64,000 nucleotides of DNA from Trogon surrucura (taxonomy: Eukaryota > Chordata > Aves > Trogoniformes > Trogonidae): the NCBI GenBank assembly GCA_020746105.1, contig CM036629.1, forward strand, positions 2,425,501 to 2,489,500. The letters run 5' to 3'. The notes under the pieces are model-generated. The model had not been told where the DNA came from. It ran no database searches and saw nothing but the letters and a program-made list of their open reading frames with translations. This document shows positions 50,424-64,000 of the stretch, piece after piece; the stretch's first letter is position 1; each line of letters opens with the position of its first letter. The position numbers were made by a program, and so were the translations under genes.

Positions 50424-52934
50424 AGAGCAGAGGTAAGGAGAGGGCATGACCTGGAGCTGGGAGAAGATACCTGATGTCAGATGAATTGGCAAGAAAACTC
50501 CTCTTTCGGACGCAGCAGACAGAGAGCGAGAAAGAGAACAGGCTCGTGGGAAAGATGGGGAAAGTTGGGATGGGATGGAAATACGGAGAGAAGAGAATGG
50601 TTGGCCACTTTCACTTGTGATTTTAAGCCTGTGGTGGGTTCTGGATTTTTTTGGCTGGCTCCCCTTGCAGCCAGGCTGGGTTGGTTCCAAATGCCTTTTA
50701 AAATTCCTGCAGGAATTTCCACTGCCTCGAGGACTGCGTGGAGCCCCATTCTTGGCCAGAACCAGCCAGGCTGAAAGCAGAAAGTGGGAAATCACTGGCC
50801 TCCAAAGCATCATTCCTGATGCTCCAGCAGAAGATCGTATGTTTTGAGAAATGACAAGTACCCAAAAGTAATCCAATTTGTCGCAGTTAGTCAGCGCTTC
50901 CTCAGCATTTGGCTCAGGAAGCTAAAATTCATTCTGGGAAGAGAGCAGGGAGTCTGCAGGGTTGCTTCTGTTGTCCCCGCAATGCCAAAATCCCCAAAAC
51001 AAGGGTTCGCCCTGGTTTGTACCTCTCAGAAATGGAGAGGCGAGAGGGACCCCGCACCAAGCCAGCAGAGAAATGGCTGGGTGCAACCTTCGTGGTCCCT
51101 GCTGGAAACAGGGATAGAGCAGCAGCATCCCAGCAATTCAGCTGGGAATTGGGAAGACTAATTGGTTCCTATTTGCAAAGTGCTCTGGGAGGATCTGAGG
51201 CATTACAGACACCAGGAAGAGCAACAGGTTTTCACTCATTTCCTTGGCTTTGCCAAAGAATTTTTGGGGATTTTCCTGGGGAACTGGGAAGGAGACCCAG
51301 CTTCATCCCATCTCCCTGGGGTACAGACGCTGTGGTGGGGCTTGCGTGGATGCTTGTGGGCCCAGGACCATGGAGGGAGCTACTTGCCCTCAAAGACAAG
51401 GTTTTAACCGTGTCTGGGAAGGGGCAACCAACTCACGGCTTGCTCTTCCCACGCTGGGCTAAAACCTCGGGCAAGAAGAAGAGTCACTTCATTGATGCCA
51501 TTTGTCTCCGTACCAGGCTCCTTTTGAGAGGAAAAGGAGACCTGAAACATCTAGAAAATGATCTTTCTGGCCCAAATGAAGGTGGTCTACAGCAGTGCAC
51601 TCAGCAGGTGAAGGTGAGAAATGCCAGAGGGTGGAAAGCACCTGGTTTTGCCATTTGTCCCGACCTGAGGTAGTCCCTGGCACCCGCAGTCCCCTCCTGC
51701 TTACGGAGAGATGAGGAAGACCCAACAGCGATGCCCAGGGCAGTCTGACTTTCAGGCAAAGAGGCAGCACCAGGAGTTCCCTTAGGGCAGGCTGGAGCAA
51801 CAGGCAGATTTTGAAGGATACAGGGGGAAGCCCCAAGGGATGGAGATGAGCTGCTCACAGTCCAGCAACGTACGCGGAGCTTCCCCTGGCTGAAGGTGGG
51901 ACCCTGCACTTGGATATAAACCTGGTCCATCTCCACCGTGGTGTTGGAAAGAGACAAAAGTCAGGATTTTTGGGGGTTGGAACGGCTGCGTTTTCTTTCC
52001 TCCCTCTCCCCATACCCAAAGATTTGGCATTTTGCAGGCTGCTGAGCCCTCTGGCTCCAGTCCAGGAACACCATTAAGTACAAGCTTTACGGACTGAAGG
52101 TTGCTCACAGGCTTTTCCCAAACCGAGACGGCCGGTTCCGTGTCCTGCAGGACGAAGCCCTTGGCAAGCACTCAGGGTAAAGCACACGAGGAGGTTCGCT
52201 CAGACCTGCCCTGCCTTGCTCCACTTCGGTTTCTCGTGTGGAGAAATTCAAGCGGTTATTTAGGACGTCGTAAAGCACTTTGAGGCCTGTGGACAAACGC
52301 ATATTATTATCACAACATGACCTCGGGAAAAGTCAAATGCTTAGAAAAATACTTCTTATCCATCCCTAACACTGAGTGTAAAAAAAAGAAAAAAAAATCC
52401 ACAAATAACCCACTGTCACAGGTCAATGCAAGGTATTTCCAGGTTATCTAAAATAATCAGGGACATGGGCGCAGCTACCCAGGCTTTCACAGAACACGGG
52501 AGCAGCAGGCTTCAAAGGGTAGGTTTCTCTGTCTCCTCTGTCCCATCCTTGATGCACAGCCAGACCCGCCTGTTGCCGTGACCGAGTTCGGCAACGGCAG
52601 CCATCCAAACCTCCCGGCTCGCTTTCGCCGCTCAGCAAAAGTTGGGAATGAGGTCTGAACTGCCCTAAAGTACCCATCCACTTCTCCCAGCCAAGCCGAG
52701 GCAATCCAGCCCTGCAGATTGCTGGTTCATCTTGTGAAAGATCCTTCCTGGTATGCTCACCCCCCCTATTATCTCTGAACTCTGCAGCATATTAATTACA
52801 GACGTCCGATGGCAATAATTAGGCCGGTCTCTTGAATTACAACAGAAGGAGCAACTTTTCACTATTCAGTATCAGAAATGCCCAAGGAGGATCCGCACAC
52901 AAATCACGTTTAGCGTCTCAGAAGCATCTATCCT

Positions 52935-53195
52935 AATGGGCTGAAACTGGAACATAAGAGGTTTCGCTTAAACTCGAGAAGAAACTTCTTCTCAGTGAGG
53001 GTGACGGAGCCCTGGCACAGGCTGCCCAGGGAGGGTGTGGAGTCTCCTTCTCTGGAGACATTCAAGACCCGCCTGGACACGTTCCTGTGTAGCATTATCG
53101 AGGCGTTCCTGCTCTGGCAGGGGGATTGGACTGGATGATCTTTCGAGGTCCCTTCCAATCCCCGACATTCTGTGATTCTGTGGTTCTGTGATCCT
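52935..53195 (+). repeat. CR1-type LINE fragment (3' part)
   Basis: Reads from GGGCTGAAACTGGAACATAA through AACTTCTTCTCAGTGAGGGT, CAGGCTGCCCAGGGAGGGTG and GAGACATTCAAGACCCGCCT to the terminal TTGGACTGGATGATCTTTCG and tail ATTCTGTGATTCTGTGG. A minus-strand open frame over it is meaningless. Confidence 0.93.
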
Positions 53196-56100
53196 GCGGA
53201 GAAGAAGCGTGAGGAGAAGAGAGGACTGGAGGATGCTAATTCAGCCTCAGTCCTGATGGTGTGATGATGGGCACATCCTTGATGGCCAACCTGGCTGATA
53301 TCCAGCAGTCAGGGGGTCTCGCTGGTAAAAATGTTCCCCTCAGCTGTGCTACCTGCATGGATGGGTCCTCCTGAGCATGCACATGGGTGCACGTTTGTTG
53401 CCAGGACATCCCAAGAGCCGTCCTTCCTCCACTGTCACTCCCAACAGCAGGACCAGGCATTGCGTTGGGTGACTTGCCTTCCCTGCCCTGGCCCCAGATG
53501 GGGCTCAGGAGCAGCAATGGTCCCCCAAATGCTCACCTAAATCCCAGATGGGCACGATAAGGAGGGATAGGACTTGCCACCTGCCGTGCCAGGAATCAGC
53601 AATGTGCAACGCCGCATGGATACAGCATCAGTGACAAATCACCTCCACCAAGGCTCTCCATGACCATCACCAAGCCATGCTAAAAACACAGTCAGATGCT
53701 TCTGCTGTGGCTGCTAATTTGCCAAAAATACGCTCTGGTAACTGCTTACACAGGGGAAGAAATAAAGTATGGATTTTTGAGTATGCAAATATAAACTGCA
53801 GGCACGAGCACGTGATGGACGTTAGTCATATTGCTTAATGCGAGGTTGGGTACATACAGACAGGATGGGCACAGCGAGGTCTGGGCATCCGCGGAGGAGA
53901 GAAGGGAGAAGAGCAGAGCAGAGAGAAGAGAGGACTAGAGCAGAGCTGTCACGGGCTGCTTTGCTGCTGCCTGGGTGCTGGGTAGCACGAAATCTGTTGC
54001 TGGGGCTCAACAAATAGCGCATCATTACAAGTCTGCAGCTCGTATGAGCACAGCTAGCTCATGCTTTTTAAAGCTAAGTGGTGGGGACACCCCATCTAAG
54101 GAAACAAACCGGTGGGGTGGTTGGGTTTGGACGCCGTACTGTCAGAGATCTTTTTGCAAGCAGGTGGAGAGGGGCACCTCTGAAGGACTAAGAGCTGGAG
54201 AGAGGAGATGGGTTTATACAGCCTCAAGCCACAGCGTGGGAGTCTGCCTCCTCCTCTGCGGATGCAAATAACAACATAAAGTAACTCTGGCTGAAATACC
54301 ATAGAGCAGGGGTTGCTCAACCCTTCTCCCTAGGGAAAATCACCTGAAAGGCAGGTTCACATATGGTGAGAGCGCTCATCTGGGGGATACGAGCCCCATC
54401 CAAAACATGGGGAGTCCTTTATATTCTCATTGCCATGAGGCCTGCCCCAAAGATACTTGTCAATCAGGAGATCAGTAGAATGAAGCTACTTCCCTCACCG
54501 GCAAGCGCTGATACGCATCACGATATTGCAAAGACTGATGGTATTTGCACTTACGGATGGGAAACTGAGGCACAGAGGGAGGTGGAGGGTGAGCACCTCC
54601 AGCCAACCATGGTGTGTGCCTCCTTCTGCTGCAGGCACAAAGTAGTTCTGCACAACCTACAGCAAACCCATGGCAGGGAACGGGGTGAAGTCCCAAAGCT
54701 GGTGTCCTACCTCTCAAGATAACCCCAGCTGCAGGAATTAAGCCATTTTCCACAGGGACTGGACTGTGGCAAATACGTGTCTTTATAATATTAAGGAGAA
54801 GCCACTCCAGAAAAATCATATATGGAAATTCAGCTTGGATAACATCTGCAAGAGGAGCATCCCCCTACATCCATGTTAAGGTTCACCTGATAATGGCTTC
54901 TGAGAGGGGAAAAAACCTCAGTTTGCTCTCTACCATGTGCAGGACAGCACAAACCTGTCCTGAGCATCTCCTCCCTTTTCTCTCTCATTGCTCCTGTACC
55001 TCCTGCTTCCCCAAGCCTGTTTGTGTTCGTTAGTAATTGCCTTTTCCAGCCAGCCTTCGGAGAAATGCCTCAAACCGTTATGACAATCCAATCTCAGCCT
55101 TGCTAATTCTGGTGGGGTTGGTGGCAACATATCTTAAAGCGCCAGGTCCTGGAGTCAGGGAAAATACAGCTTTTTCAAAAGGAAAGAATTAAAGAAGGAA
55201 ATTTCTAGTCTTCCTGGGAGTGGGAAACGCTGGGTTCACCAGAGCCAGGGAAAGTCAAGGGAGCATCATCCTCTAGTGAAATTGGACCCATAGTTTTGCC
55301 TGGGGCAACCGAATCCCTGAGGATTTGGCCACCCACTGGGACCAAAACCAGGGCGAGGCTTTAGCACAAGGGGTGCAAAACACATTAACACGTCGCTCAG
55401 CACCGTTATTACGGCTAATGTGCTCCTCTCACAAAGCAGAGTGAAATCGGGCTAATGCTTAGTCCGTTAATCCTCCAGCGCAGTAATCCTCATCGCAAAC
55501 TCTGTGATCTCAGCCCATTTCTCAGCAGAGCTCACGGGAGGAAAGGCTAATTCTCCAGCGCTCACAAACAGAGCTGAGTGCTGGGTTTTGGGGGAGCTGC
55601 ACCCCTCGTGAGCTGCAGGAGATGCTCAGCCCCATGGGATGAGGCTGAACTCCCCACGGATTGAGGGTACGAGGTTACACCAGGAGCGGGGATGGTGCAG
55701 GGTGGCATGAGCAAGGTTGATTTATTTCCCACGAAATAAATAATCAATCCCTTATTCAGTCCAGGGAAGCGCCTTGCAAACCCAAAGTGATGCCCTGAGC
55801 AGGAAATCCTGCCTTTGTAGCCATCACCTTGGTGGGAATATCTGCAAACTTAGGGACCTTGCTCTGGCTGTTCACTCATTCATGAAAATTCATGATACTC
55901 TGCTGTATGTTAAGAGTAAGTGGAACCCCTTCAGGGAATAATTTCGGGAAAGGAGTGGTTGTTCTAAGGGAATGCTCAAAGATTGATTGTGTTTTTTAAG
56001 GATTTTTGATTCAAAGGCCAAAATCTGTCTTTGAAAAGCCAGTATCAAACTCTGAAATATAAACACTTGCCATTCAGGCGTGTTTTTTTTCCTCCAACCT

Positions 56101-58949
56101 CCCTCATTTTGTTAACACGTGCTTTCATTAGAAGTTAAACAGGGGCAAACGAGCACCAAAGCTCTCCTGTAACTATTGCAAACTCCTGTGAAAAATAATC
56201 CTTCCTCAGTTAAGATTTCAGCCAATGCCAAAGCCAGACCCCAAACAGGCAAAAACTGCCGAATCTCACGAGACAGATGCCAAACCACAGTGTTGCCCCT
56301 ACAAGACCATCACCAAGCCCATCCTGTCCAGCTTCTGTATCTTCCAGCCATGCCTACGTTATTACAGATCATCCATCTACGTCAGCATTACCTGGCTCAA
56401 AGCATTCAAAATTAACCAGGTTCATTTTAAAATCGAGGCATTTTTAAAGAGGAGGCATTTTTAGCTCTCGCCCGCTTGTTCCCAAGCCTGTAAGAATGAC
56501 TTCCCTGCAATAGTCTGGGTGGAAACCTTCCTTCAAAAAATGAAGCTGAAAATCTTGCACGGTCACATGATCCCACAAGCTGGAGCTTCAAGAAAAAAAA
56601 AAAAAAGAATGTTCAGCTCCAGGAGCAGATGTCACCCAGCCACGAGGAGCCCCATGGGATATCGAATCACATGCAAATATCCTGATATTTGCATTAAAAA
56701 AAACCCATGAGAAACCCACCTTCAACATCCCCAGTGAAAGGCTATTAAAATTGCATGTCAGGACTTGAGTCACCCTCTCTTATGGGTTGGGGTGAGGAGA
56801 GCAAGGGGGTCAGATTGCCCCGAAGTTGGGGTCCTACACCACCCCCTGGAGCATCACGCGTGGGTAAAATACTCGAGAAGATGTAATGAGGGTCTCAGCC
56901 TGTCTGGCAATTTCTCTCTCATGTATTTTTCCCTGGGGTCAAAATCCTTCTTCCTCCTGTCCTGAGCTGTACCTGAAACTAAGCAGCATGTTCCAGTGAG
57001 ATAAGTAATTACCATGAGTTCATATCATTTATTTTTAATGACGCCGGTCAGAATCTTCATTTAACGTTTTGATTCATTTTTCTATGTCGGCGGGTCCTGA
57101 CGTTTCGGTTACTGCTCTCCTATAACCCCTACTGCACCGCGAGCATCTTCTGTACCAAATCTAGACAGCGAGATGCCTCATAAACAAACTTCCTACTCTT
57201 TTTTTTGTTTGTTTTTCCATTATCAGGTTCTTAGGGGAGCGTTAGGAACAGCTACGGTTGCGTCTGGGTTCTGCAGGAACCGGGGGGATCAAGGATCAGG
57301 GCGCACTTGTATTTGCTTGTTTCCACCCACTGTTTGAAGTGCATCAACAATTCCTTTCCGGCAGCAAAAGAAGACGAGAGATGATGCTTTTAAGGTAATT
57401 CTGACATCCGCGCTAGGAACAGATCGCATGGAAATTTGCCCTCACTACTCGGTTCCCTGCAGCTGTAGAGGAACCCGTGAAAAAAACACAACCAAAAACA
57501 GGGTGGGGAGAGGCATGAGGCAGCCCTATGTGATGCCACCGCCCTTAGTTCATCCAAAACCACTTCTCAGCTCAGGCGAGGGGGCTGTGGTCCCTTCCTG
57601 GACAGGTATTGCTCATCCTCTGCCCCCAGAGCCACCCTTTGTGCTTCCAAGGGGCCTGCTTTGGCAAAATATTGCATGTTTTTCATCAGCTCAACCATTT
57701 GGGAGCCATTTGGTTGGCAGCACATGCTAAGAGAGTGGCTGGAGGTGTCACTGGTGTCACTGCCGAGGTGGGGAAAGCGAGGCACAGGGCAGGACCCCCA
57801 CCGGCAGCTCCCGTCCCACCGCTTTCCCTCTCCCCATCGCTGGCAAAAGCACGAACATTTCCCAACCCCGCGGCCGAGAAAACCTACTTGCCTACTCACA
57901 GAGTGCTAACAATGAAAACACTAATTATATTTCACTCACCTATCAAAGGGATGATTCATGGAGGTGAGTGGGCACGGAGGATTACACAAGACGAACGCCG
58001 CGATGCGACCGCCCGGCCGTTTTGGGGTAACCCTCTCGAGAAACGAGGTTGCACGTGGGCACCTGGGATGGGGTGAGGGTTTGAATGACCCGGCACGGCC
58101 CCGGTGCATCACGGACACCTTGAGTCCAGGCAGCGAGAGCCCGGGAGAGGGGCTGGTCCCATCCCTGAGCCCCTTGTCCAGTCATGGATCCCAAATGCTC
58201 AGCTGAGGAGAGGTGGAGCGAGGAGAAAAACAGGTTTGGAGGGGACGGAAAGGGCAAAGGGAGATTTGGGGGTTCCTTCATCCACCACCTTGCAGGCACG
58301 GTTTCAGCAGCAAAACCCAAACCTGACGTGCAGCCCTGGGACTTCCCACGGTGAGCCCGCAGTTACAACTCAAAACTGTCCCCGGGGTAAAAATCACTGA
58401 GTATTTCCAAAGCATCTGTGGAGTTAGAGAAAGGCAGGAACCAGCTGAGATGCCTCCTGATCTCCAGACCTTCTCGGGAGAAGGTCTCCAACCCTCTGCT
58501 CCGAACAGGTTCCCCTGGCTCTGGCAGAGACCCCGGCTCACGGCGGTGCTGATCCCGGGGGATGCAGCCCCTTTTTCCCGAACTAAAGGAACAATCCTGC
58601 TCCCACTCTGGAGCCGGGCTGACTCAGGCCGAGCAAAACGAGCTGTGCAACTCCAGCATCCGACTGAAGCAATCCTCGGCAGCCTGGTTTATGTAATATC
58701 AGGGCGCTTCGGGATGGGGGCAGGAGGTGGCAGGGATTTTTGGCCAAAAGCTAAGGACACCACAGCAGCATCGTGGGTTGGTGGGGCGGGGGGGTGTCTG
58801 AATGGAGGCGTGCATGTGAGTAGGTGCAGGACCATGGGCCGGCAGGTTTGGGGAGGGTGGTGAGGCCGTGTTTGCTTATCTGGGCTCTGTGCGATGGGTT
58901 TGCCGTGGACGGGCATGGCTCGGAGGGGAAACGCGGTTTGCGTTCATCC

Positions 58950-59330
58950 AGGCCCAGTAGGATGGGGGGGTGGAGGGGGCGGTGGTGTAGACCCCCACGG
59001 CGAGTGGGTTCCGCGAGCGGGAGGGGCGAAGCGGCGTCTCGGCGTGGGGAGGAGAGGCGTGTGCGCGCGCGGCGATGAGTGTGCCCGCGTGGGAGGTGCG
59101 AGATCGGCAAGCTGCGTGCGGGGGAAGCGCGCGGGTGGGCGCGCGTGGCGGGCGTGAGCACCCGGCGTGGGAGGTTGGGTTGGCTTGGGGGGGCACACAC
59201 ACACACACACGGACACAAGGAGGGTCCCCGGATTGGAGAGGGTCAGGCCACCGCGTGCCGTGCCCCCGCGTCCCAGCACGACGCGTCAACGCGCGCGCGC
59301 GTCGGTTGTGCGAAAATGTCGCTCTTCCCC
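58950..59330. promoter_or_regulatory. CpG-dense block in intron 1 (candidate internal CpG island)
   Basis: Very high density of CG dinucleotides, with runs such as GTGCGCGCGCGGCGATGAG and GGGCGCGCGTGGCGGGCG, flanked by ordinary intronic DNA. It lies about 2.5-2.9 kb downstream of exon 1. It may be an alternative JPH3 promoter, an antisense promoter or a methylated GC-rich stretch. A CA repeat (59193-59210) lies within it. I see no TATA box and no clear first exon. Confidence 0.5.
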
Positions 59331-61681
59331 CCCTCCCTGAAGACGGCGCCGGCCACGGTTGGTTGGTGGAGTGTGGGATTTGCCCTTACCCACTGTCACC
59401 ATGCAAAGAAACAGCAAAATCGAAGTGAAACCCACGAATTCTGGGGCATTTTGCTTCCTGAGCCTCGCTGCGCATTTAGGGACCCATCCCCTAGCCCTGG
59501 TTGATGTGCTAAAAAAAAAAAAAATTTAAAAAAATATGCAAGGGATGAATATTTATCTGTGGGTGGCAAGTGACAGATGCTGGGGCGAGGATTCTAGGAT
59601 ACTTCAGTTTGATGAAGGTAATAACTTGAATAGATTAATGAGAAACATCCTTCCCAACAGTTGCCTCCCCATAGCTACACAGTCACCCTTCCTGCAGAGC
59701 TCCTGCACGCACCACCTTCTTAAAAGTTCATTGAGGTTGAGTGCCCAAAAGGCTGGAGGTGCCCAACTTTGGTGTTTTCCGCCGAGAATGGAGAAGGACA
59801 ACCGGGGAAGGGACGTAGCCTCTGGGTAATTGCAATGGAGATGGGGAAAGAGCAATTTCAGCCGGGTTCAGTCGCCGCCCAGCCGAAATGGGGGGAAGCT
59901 GGCGTGGAGGAGCTCCGTTGGGACGTGCGTGGCCTGTCCCGGCTGCCGGTAGCAGGATGGGTTTGACCACAGGTACCATCACCCTGCCCGGCTGTCCCCT
60001 CCTCGGACGGTTTGCAGAGTTCCCAGGGGGGAACCCTTTGCTACAGACCCTGCCTTTGTCTCCTCCTGATCCTCTCACCTCCTCCTCAAATGATAAACAT
60101 AGCTTTTTGGTCCCTGAGCACCGAAACACTGGGCTGGCCTGACAAGATGGAAGAAGAAACTCCCTGCTTCTGGTAGGTTCTCAGCAACGGCAAAACTGCT
60201 GGTAAAGCCACCTCAACTTGGAGACGCTCCCCGGCTTTCCCCAAAAAATGCCGCTGCGCCGCAGTTGAGGGGCAAGCGTGCCGGGGTGGGGGCACGTGCG
60301 TGCCCGGGGATGGGGCCAGCCCTGGAACACCCAACCCTCGGAGACCTGTAGTTTGTGGAGACTCCTGCCTGCCTTCCTGCCATGGTACCCGGCAGGGACT
60401 GAGTGCCAGGAGAGGACCAGGGCGACGGCGCTCGCCTTGGCAGCACGCAGAATCCCCCCCTCACATCCCCCTCCTTGACCATTTGGAACGTGGGAGACCG
60501 TGATGGTTCTCTGACCCAGGTTTATTCTCGACTGAAGGACTGCTGGGATTGATCGACGGCTTGCAACCGCACACACAGCTGAAACAAAAGGTTGTGGCTA
60601 CGTTTTTCCTTTAGGAGAAAGCCACCAGGAGAAAATTATCATTAAAAATCAAGACAAGGCTCCACCTCTCCCTTGGAGAGCGTAGAAGAGCAGCTGCAGG
60701 TAACGTTTAATCTTGCCTCCCTGTATAACCACAAAGCAGCAAACTGGGTTTTCTAGAGAAAGGTCTTTGCAGCACCTTTCAGGAAGGCTGCGATGGGAGC
60801 TCACCGGCGCTGCAATTCCCTTAACGGAGCAGTCCTGGAAAACGATACGGTCTCTAAAACAAAAATTAAGCAATAAATAAACGAGCCTGCTTTAGACGGG
60901 CACGCTCGCCAGCAAAACACCGGGGCAGCGCTGCCGAATGCCCCTGGCTGCCGGCAGGTAGGCCTGCCTCGGATTATGGTGGCAATCCCCGTGGAAGTGG
61001 CCACAAAACATGAGAGAGGATGATACAGCCACTTACAGCACAGCACCAGCTGTTTCTCCTAGCTCGGCCTTAAAGCTTGTTAGCCCACCGATATTTTTTT
61101 TTTCTTTGGGATCGCTCCAATTGGGTTTTCTTGCGGTTGGGTTTTTTTTTTTTTATTTATTTAATCCCAGTTTCCCCCTCTGCATCTCGCTAAGCCGTGT
61201 TGACGGCAGAGAATAGCTTTGGTGATCCCTCTGAGCCCCTACGCTAAGCATTAAGCCGTAAACTAGGAATGTAAGACTCTTGTCTGAATTAAAGTCTTTT
61301 GCCTGGTATTATTAAGCGCGGGGCTGCGTTTGGAGGGGCTGCGGGGCGTGCAAAGACCCCAGCCCCTTGCTGGAAGCATTTGCAGCACCACAGCTGCAGC
61401 CATCTGCCCTGGATCTCCCCCCCTCTCCACCTCACCTCCCCTCTGCCCTGGGTGACTTCAGTGCAAATCCTACAGGTTCCAGCAGTCGCGGCCACAACTG
61501 CGAATCCCATGTGCAACTTGGGTCGTCTCCCAATGGCTTGGCCCACCTTGTCCTCCCACACATCCCTCCCTGGGGAGAAAACTGGGCGTCCCCCCACCAG
61601 CACAGCCCAAAAAGCCTGGCCGAGATGCGGAGGGGAGGGTGAGGCCCCGGCACCCAGAGCCCCGTCGAACATATGGGGCTA

Positions 61682-62700
<1,019 letters not shown>

Positions 62701-62739
62701 AGCAGATCCGCGGCTCCGCAGCCCCAGCAAAGGGAGAAC

Positions 62740-63300
62740 CGGCTCAGAGCCCCCGCTGTGCCCTCCACCGCGGGCTGCCCGGCCGGCTCCGGCGCAGGGC
62801 CGGGGGGGGCGGCGGGCGCGGCGGCATCGCGGGGCCGGGGAGGGAGGGTGGGGGGTCAGCGGCGGAGCCCCGAGGGTTGGGGGTGGTGGTGGGGAGCGGT
62901 AGGGCCCGGGGGTGGGGAGCAGCGGTGGGGTGGGAATGGGGAGGGGAGGGGGGGAGGCGGGTCGGGGAGCGGTGGGGCTGGGGAGGGGGGGGGCGGCTCA
63001 GCAGCACTGCGGTGCCTCCGCCGCCCGCCCGCTCGGCTCCCGCAGCCTCTCCCTTCGCCGCTCCGGCCCTTCGCAACGGCGCCGCGCACCTTAAAAAAAC
63101 GACATCGCCTCCGTTATCCGCTTCCCACCGCACCCCCCTCCACCCCCCGCCCTGCTCTGTCTCTCTTTTTCTTTTTTTTTTTTTTTTTTTCCCTTCCTCC
63201 CCCCCCCTTCCCCACCTCCAGCAAACCTCACTCCCGCGGGGAACCGCCCAGCGGATCCCGCATCTCGGCCGGAGGATGCTCGGAGCGAGGTTGGATGCCG
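62740..63300 (-). promoter_or_regulatory. JPH3: CpG-rich promoter region of JPH3
   Basis: GC- and CpG-rich block upstream of exon 1, with GC-box type cores (CCGCCC at about 63020 and GGGCGG at about 62991), long G-runs on the plus strand (62936-62996) and no TATA box at an obvious place. This is the usual CpG-island promoter type of a neuronal gene. The exact start site is unknown. Very long plus-strand open frames here only reflect base composition. Confidence 0.6.
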
Positions 63301-64000
63301 GGGTGAGGGGCTGGGGGGGGTCCTCCGCTCTGCCCACGGCCTGCCTGTCGTGTGTCCCCCCCCCCAACACACACACACACACACACCCCCTCCCTCGCCT
63401 TCTTTCCCGGCTCCCTACGGGGATAAATCCTGCTTATTAATGATCCTGGGCTTTCTGCTCTGCCTCATCTCTCCGGTCCCGGCTCAGGGTGGATTTAAAG
63501 AGACAGGAACTGCGTCGCCTTCGCCTCCCACCCCAGCAGGGCCGCAGCCCCCCCCGCCACCTCCCACCCCCGCAGCCCCTGGGATGCTCCCCGATTTATT
63601 TCATTTATCCCTTCATCTCTCCCTTGCCGCTCTCTCGCTGCTTCTTCGATGCGACCGGGAGGTCCCCCCTGCCAGACCCCCGGGGTGGAGGGGGGGGTCC
63701 CCGTTTGCAGGAGGGTGGAGAAAACGATGGGAAAGGGCCAAACGCCTCGTTCAGCGCCGCCAACGCCAAGTCTCCGGGCAGACTTTGCTCTGTGCCTGGT
63801 CCAGCACACTGCAACTGCAACACAGATTATTTATTCATGAAAAGGCCGCGCTGTCGCTTGGGGTTTAGGGCAGCGGTCAGGGACATACCCCCTCCTAGTC
63901 CCCTCCCTTCCACACGGAGCATCTCATCGTATCCATCGGGAAGGGGCAAAACAGCAGAAGGCCAGTCCTGTTCACACATTGATTTGTTGTTTATTTTCTT
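63301..64000. other. Flank upstream of JPH3
   Basis: GC-rich to mixed sequence with a CA repeat and C/G runs, ending in AT-rich DNA. No exon, RNA gene or known repeat is recognised. Confidence 0.5.
63366..63386 (+). repeat. (CA)n microsatellite
   Basis: About ten CA units in the upstream flank, bordered by C-runs. Confidence 0.9.

Noticed and set aside
61360-61410. CAG-rich words in early intron 1 as a possible HDL2-type repeat
   Set aside because: Only isolated CAG/CTG triplets separated by other bases; there is no tandem run.

Overview
This window is vertebrate nuclear DNA, most likely avian. It carries one multi-exon gene on the minus strand whose exons encode a complete junctophilin. 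The only interspersed repeats I recognise are CR1-type LINE fragments with the CR1 3' tail (repeated ATTCTGTGATT-like octamers), the dominant repeat of bird genomes. I see no bacterial-style genes, CRISPR arrays, tRNA or rRNA genes, and no retrovirus or LTR element.

The gene is junctophilin-3 (JPH3). I assembled it by reading translations on the minus strand and matching splice sites. Exon 1 is 61873-62254, exon 2 is 45187-45964, exon 3 is 25329-25453, exon 4 is 19769-20685, and exon 5 with the stop is 7853-7933. Every intron is GT-AG and the phases (1, 2, 1, 0) join perfectly. The lengths 382+778+125+917+81 give 2283 nt, or 760 residues. The protein has six N-terminal MORN repeats, a joining region, two further MORN repeats, an Ala/Glu-rich helix, a long divergent region and a C-terminal membrane anchor. 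It is intact. JPH3 ties the plasma membrane to the endoplasmic reticulum in neurons so that surface calcium channels and ER release channels sit together.

Layout from left to right: 1 to about 5700 is downstream flank with one CR1 fragment and no gene I can support. About 5765/6310 to 7852 is the JPH3 3'UTR. 7934-19768 is intron 4, which carries most of the CR1 fragments. 20686-25328 is intron 3. 25454-45186 is intron 2. 45965-61872 is intron 1, with a tetranucleotide microsatellite, two CR1 fragments and a second CpG-dense block. 62255 to about 63300 is the 5' leader and a GC-rich promoter-type CpG island. The rest is upstream flank.

The observations most worth a second look are: no CTG/CAG tract at the place where human JPH3 carries the Huntington disease-like 2 repeat; an out-of-frame ATG overlapping the weak-context start codon, behind a 27-nt poly-U run; a second CpG island inside intron 1; an exon 4 acceptor preceded by eight A's; and opposed CR1 fragments in intron 4 that could fold as double-stranded RNA. 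I did not find a clearly new biological system.
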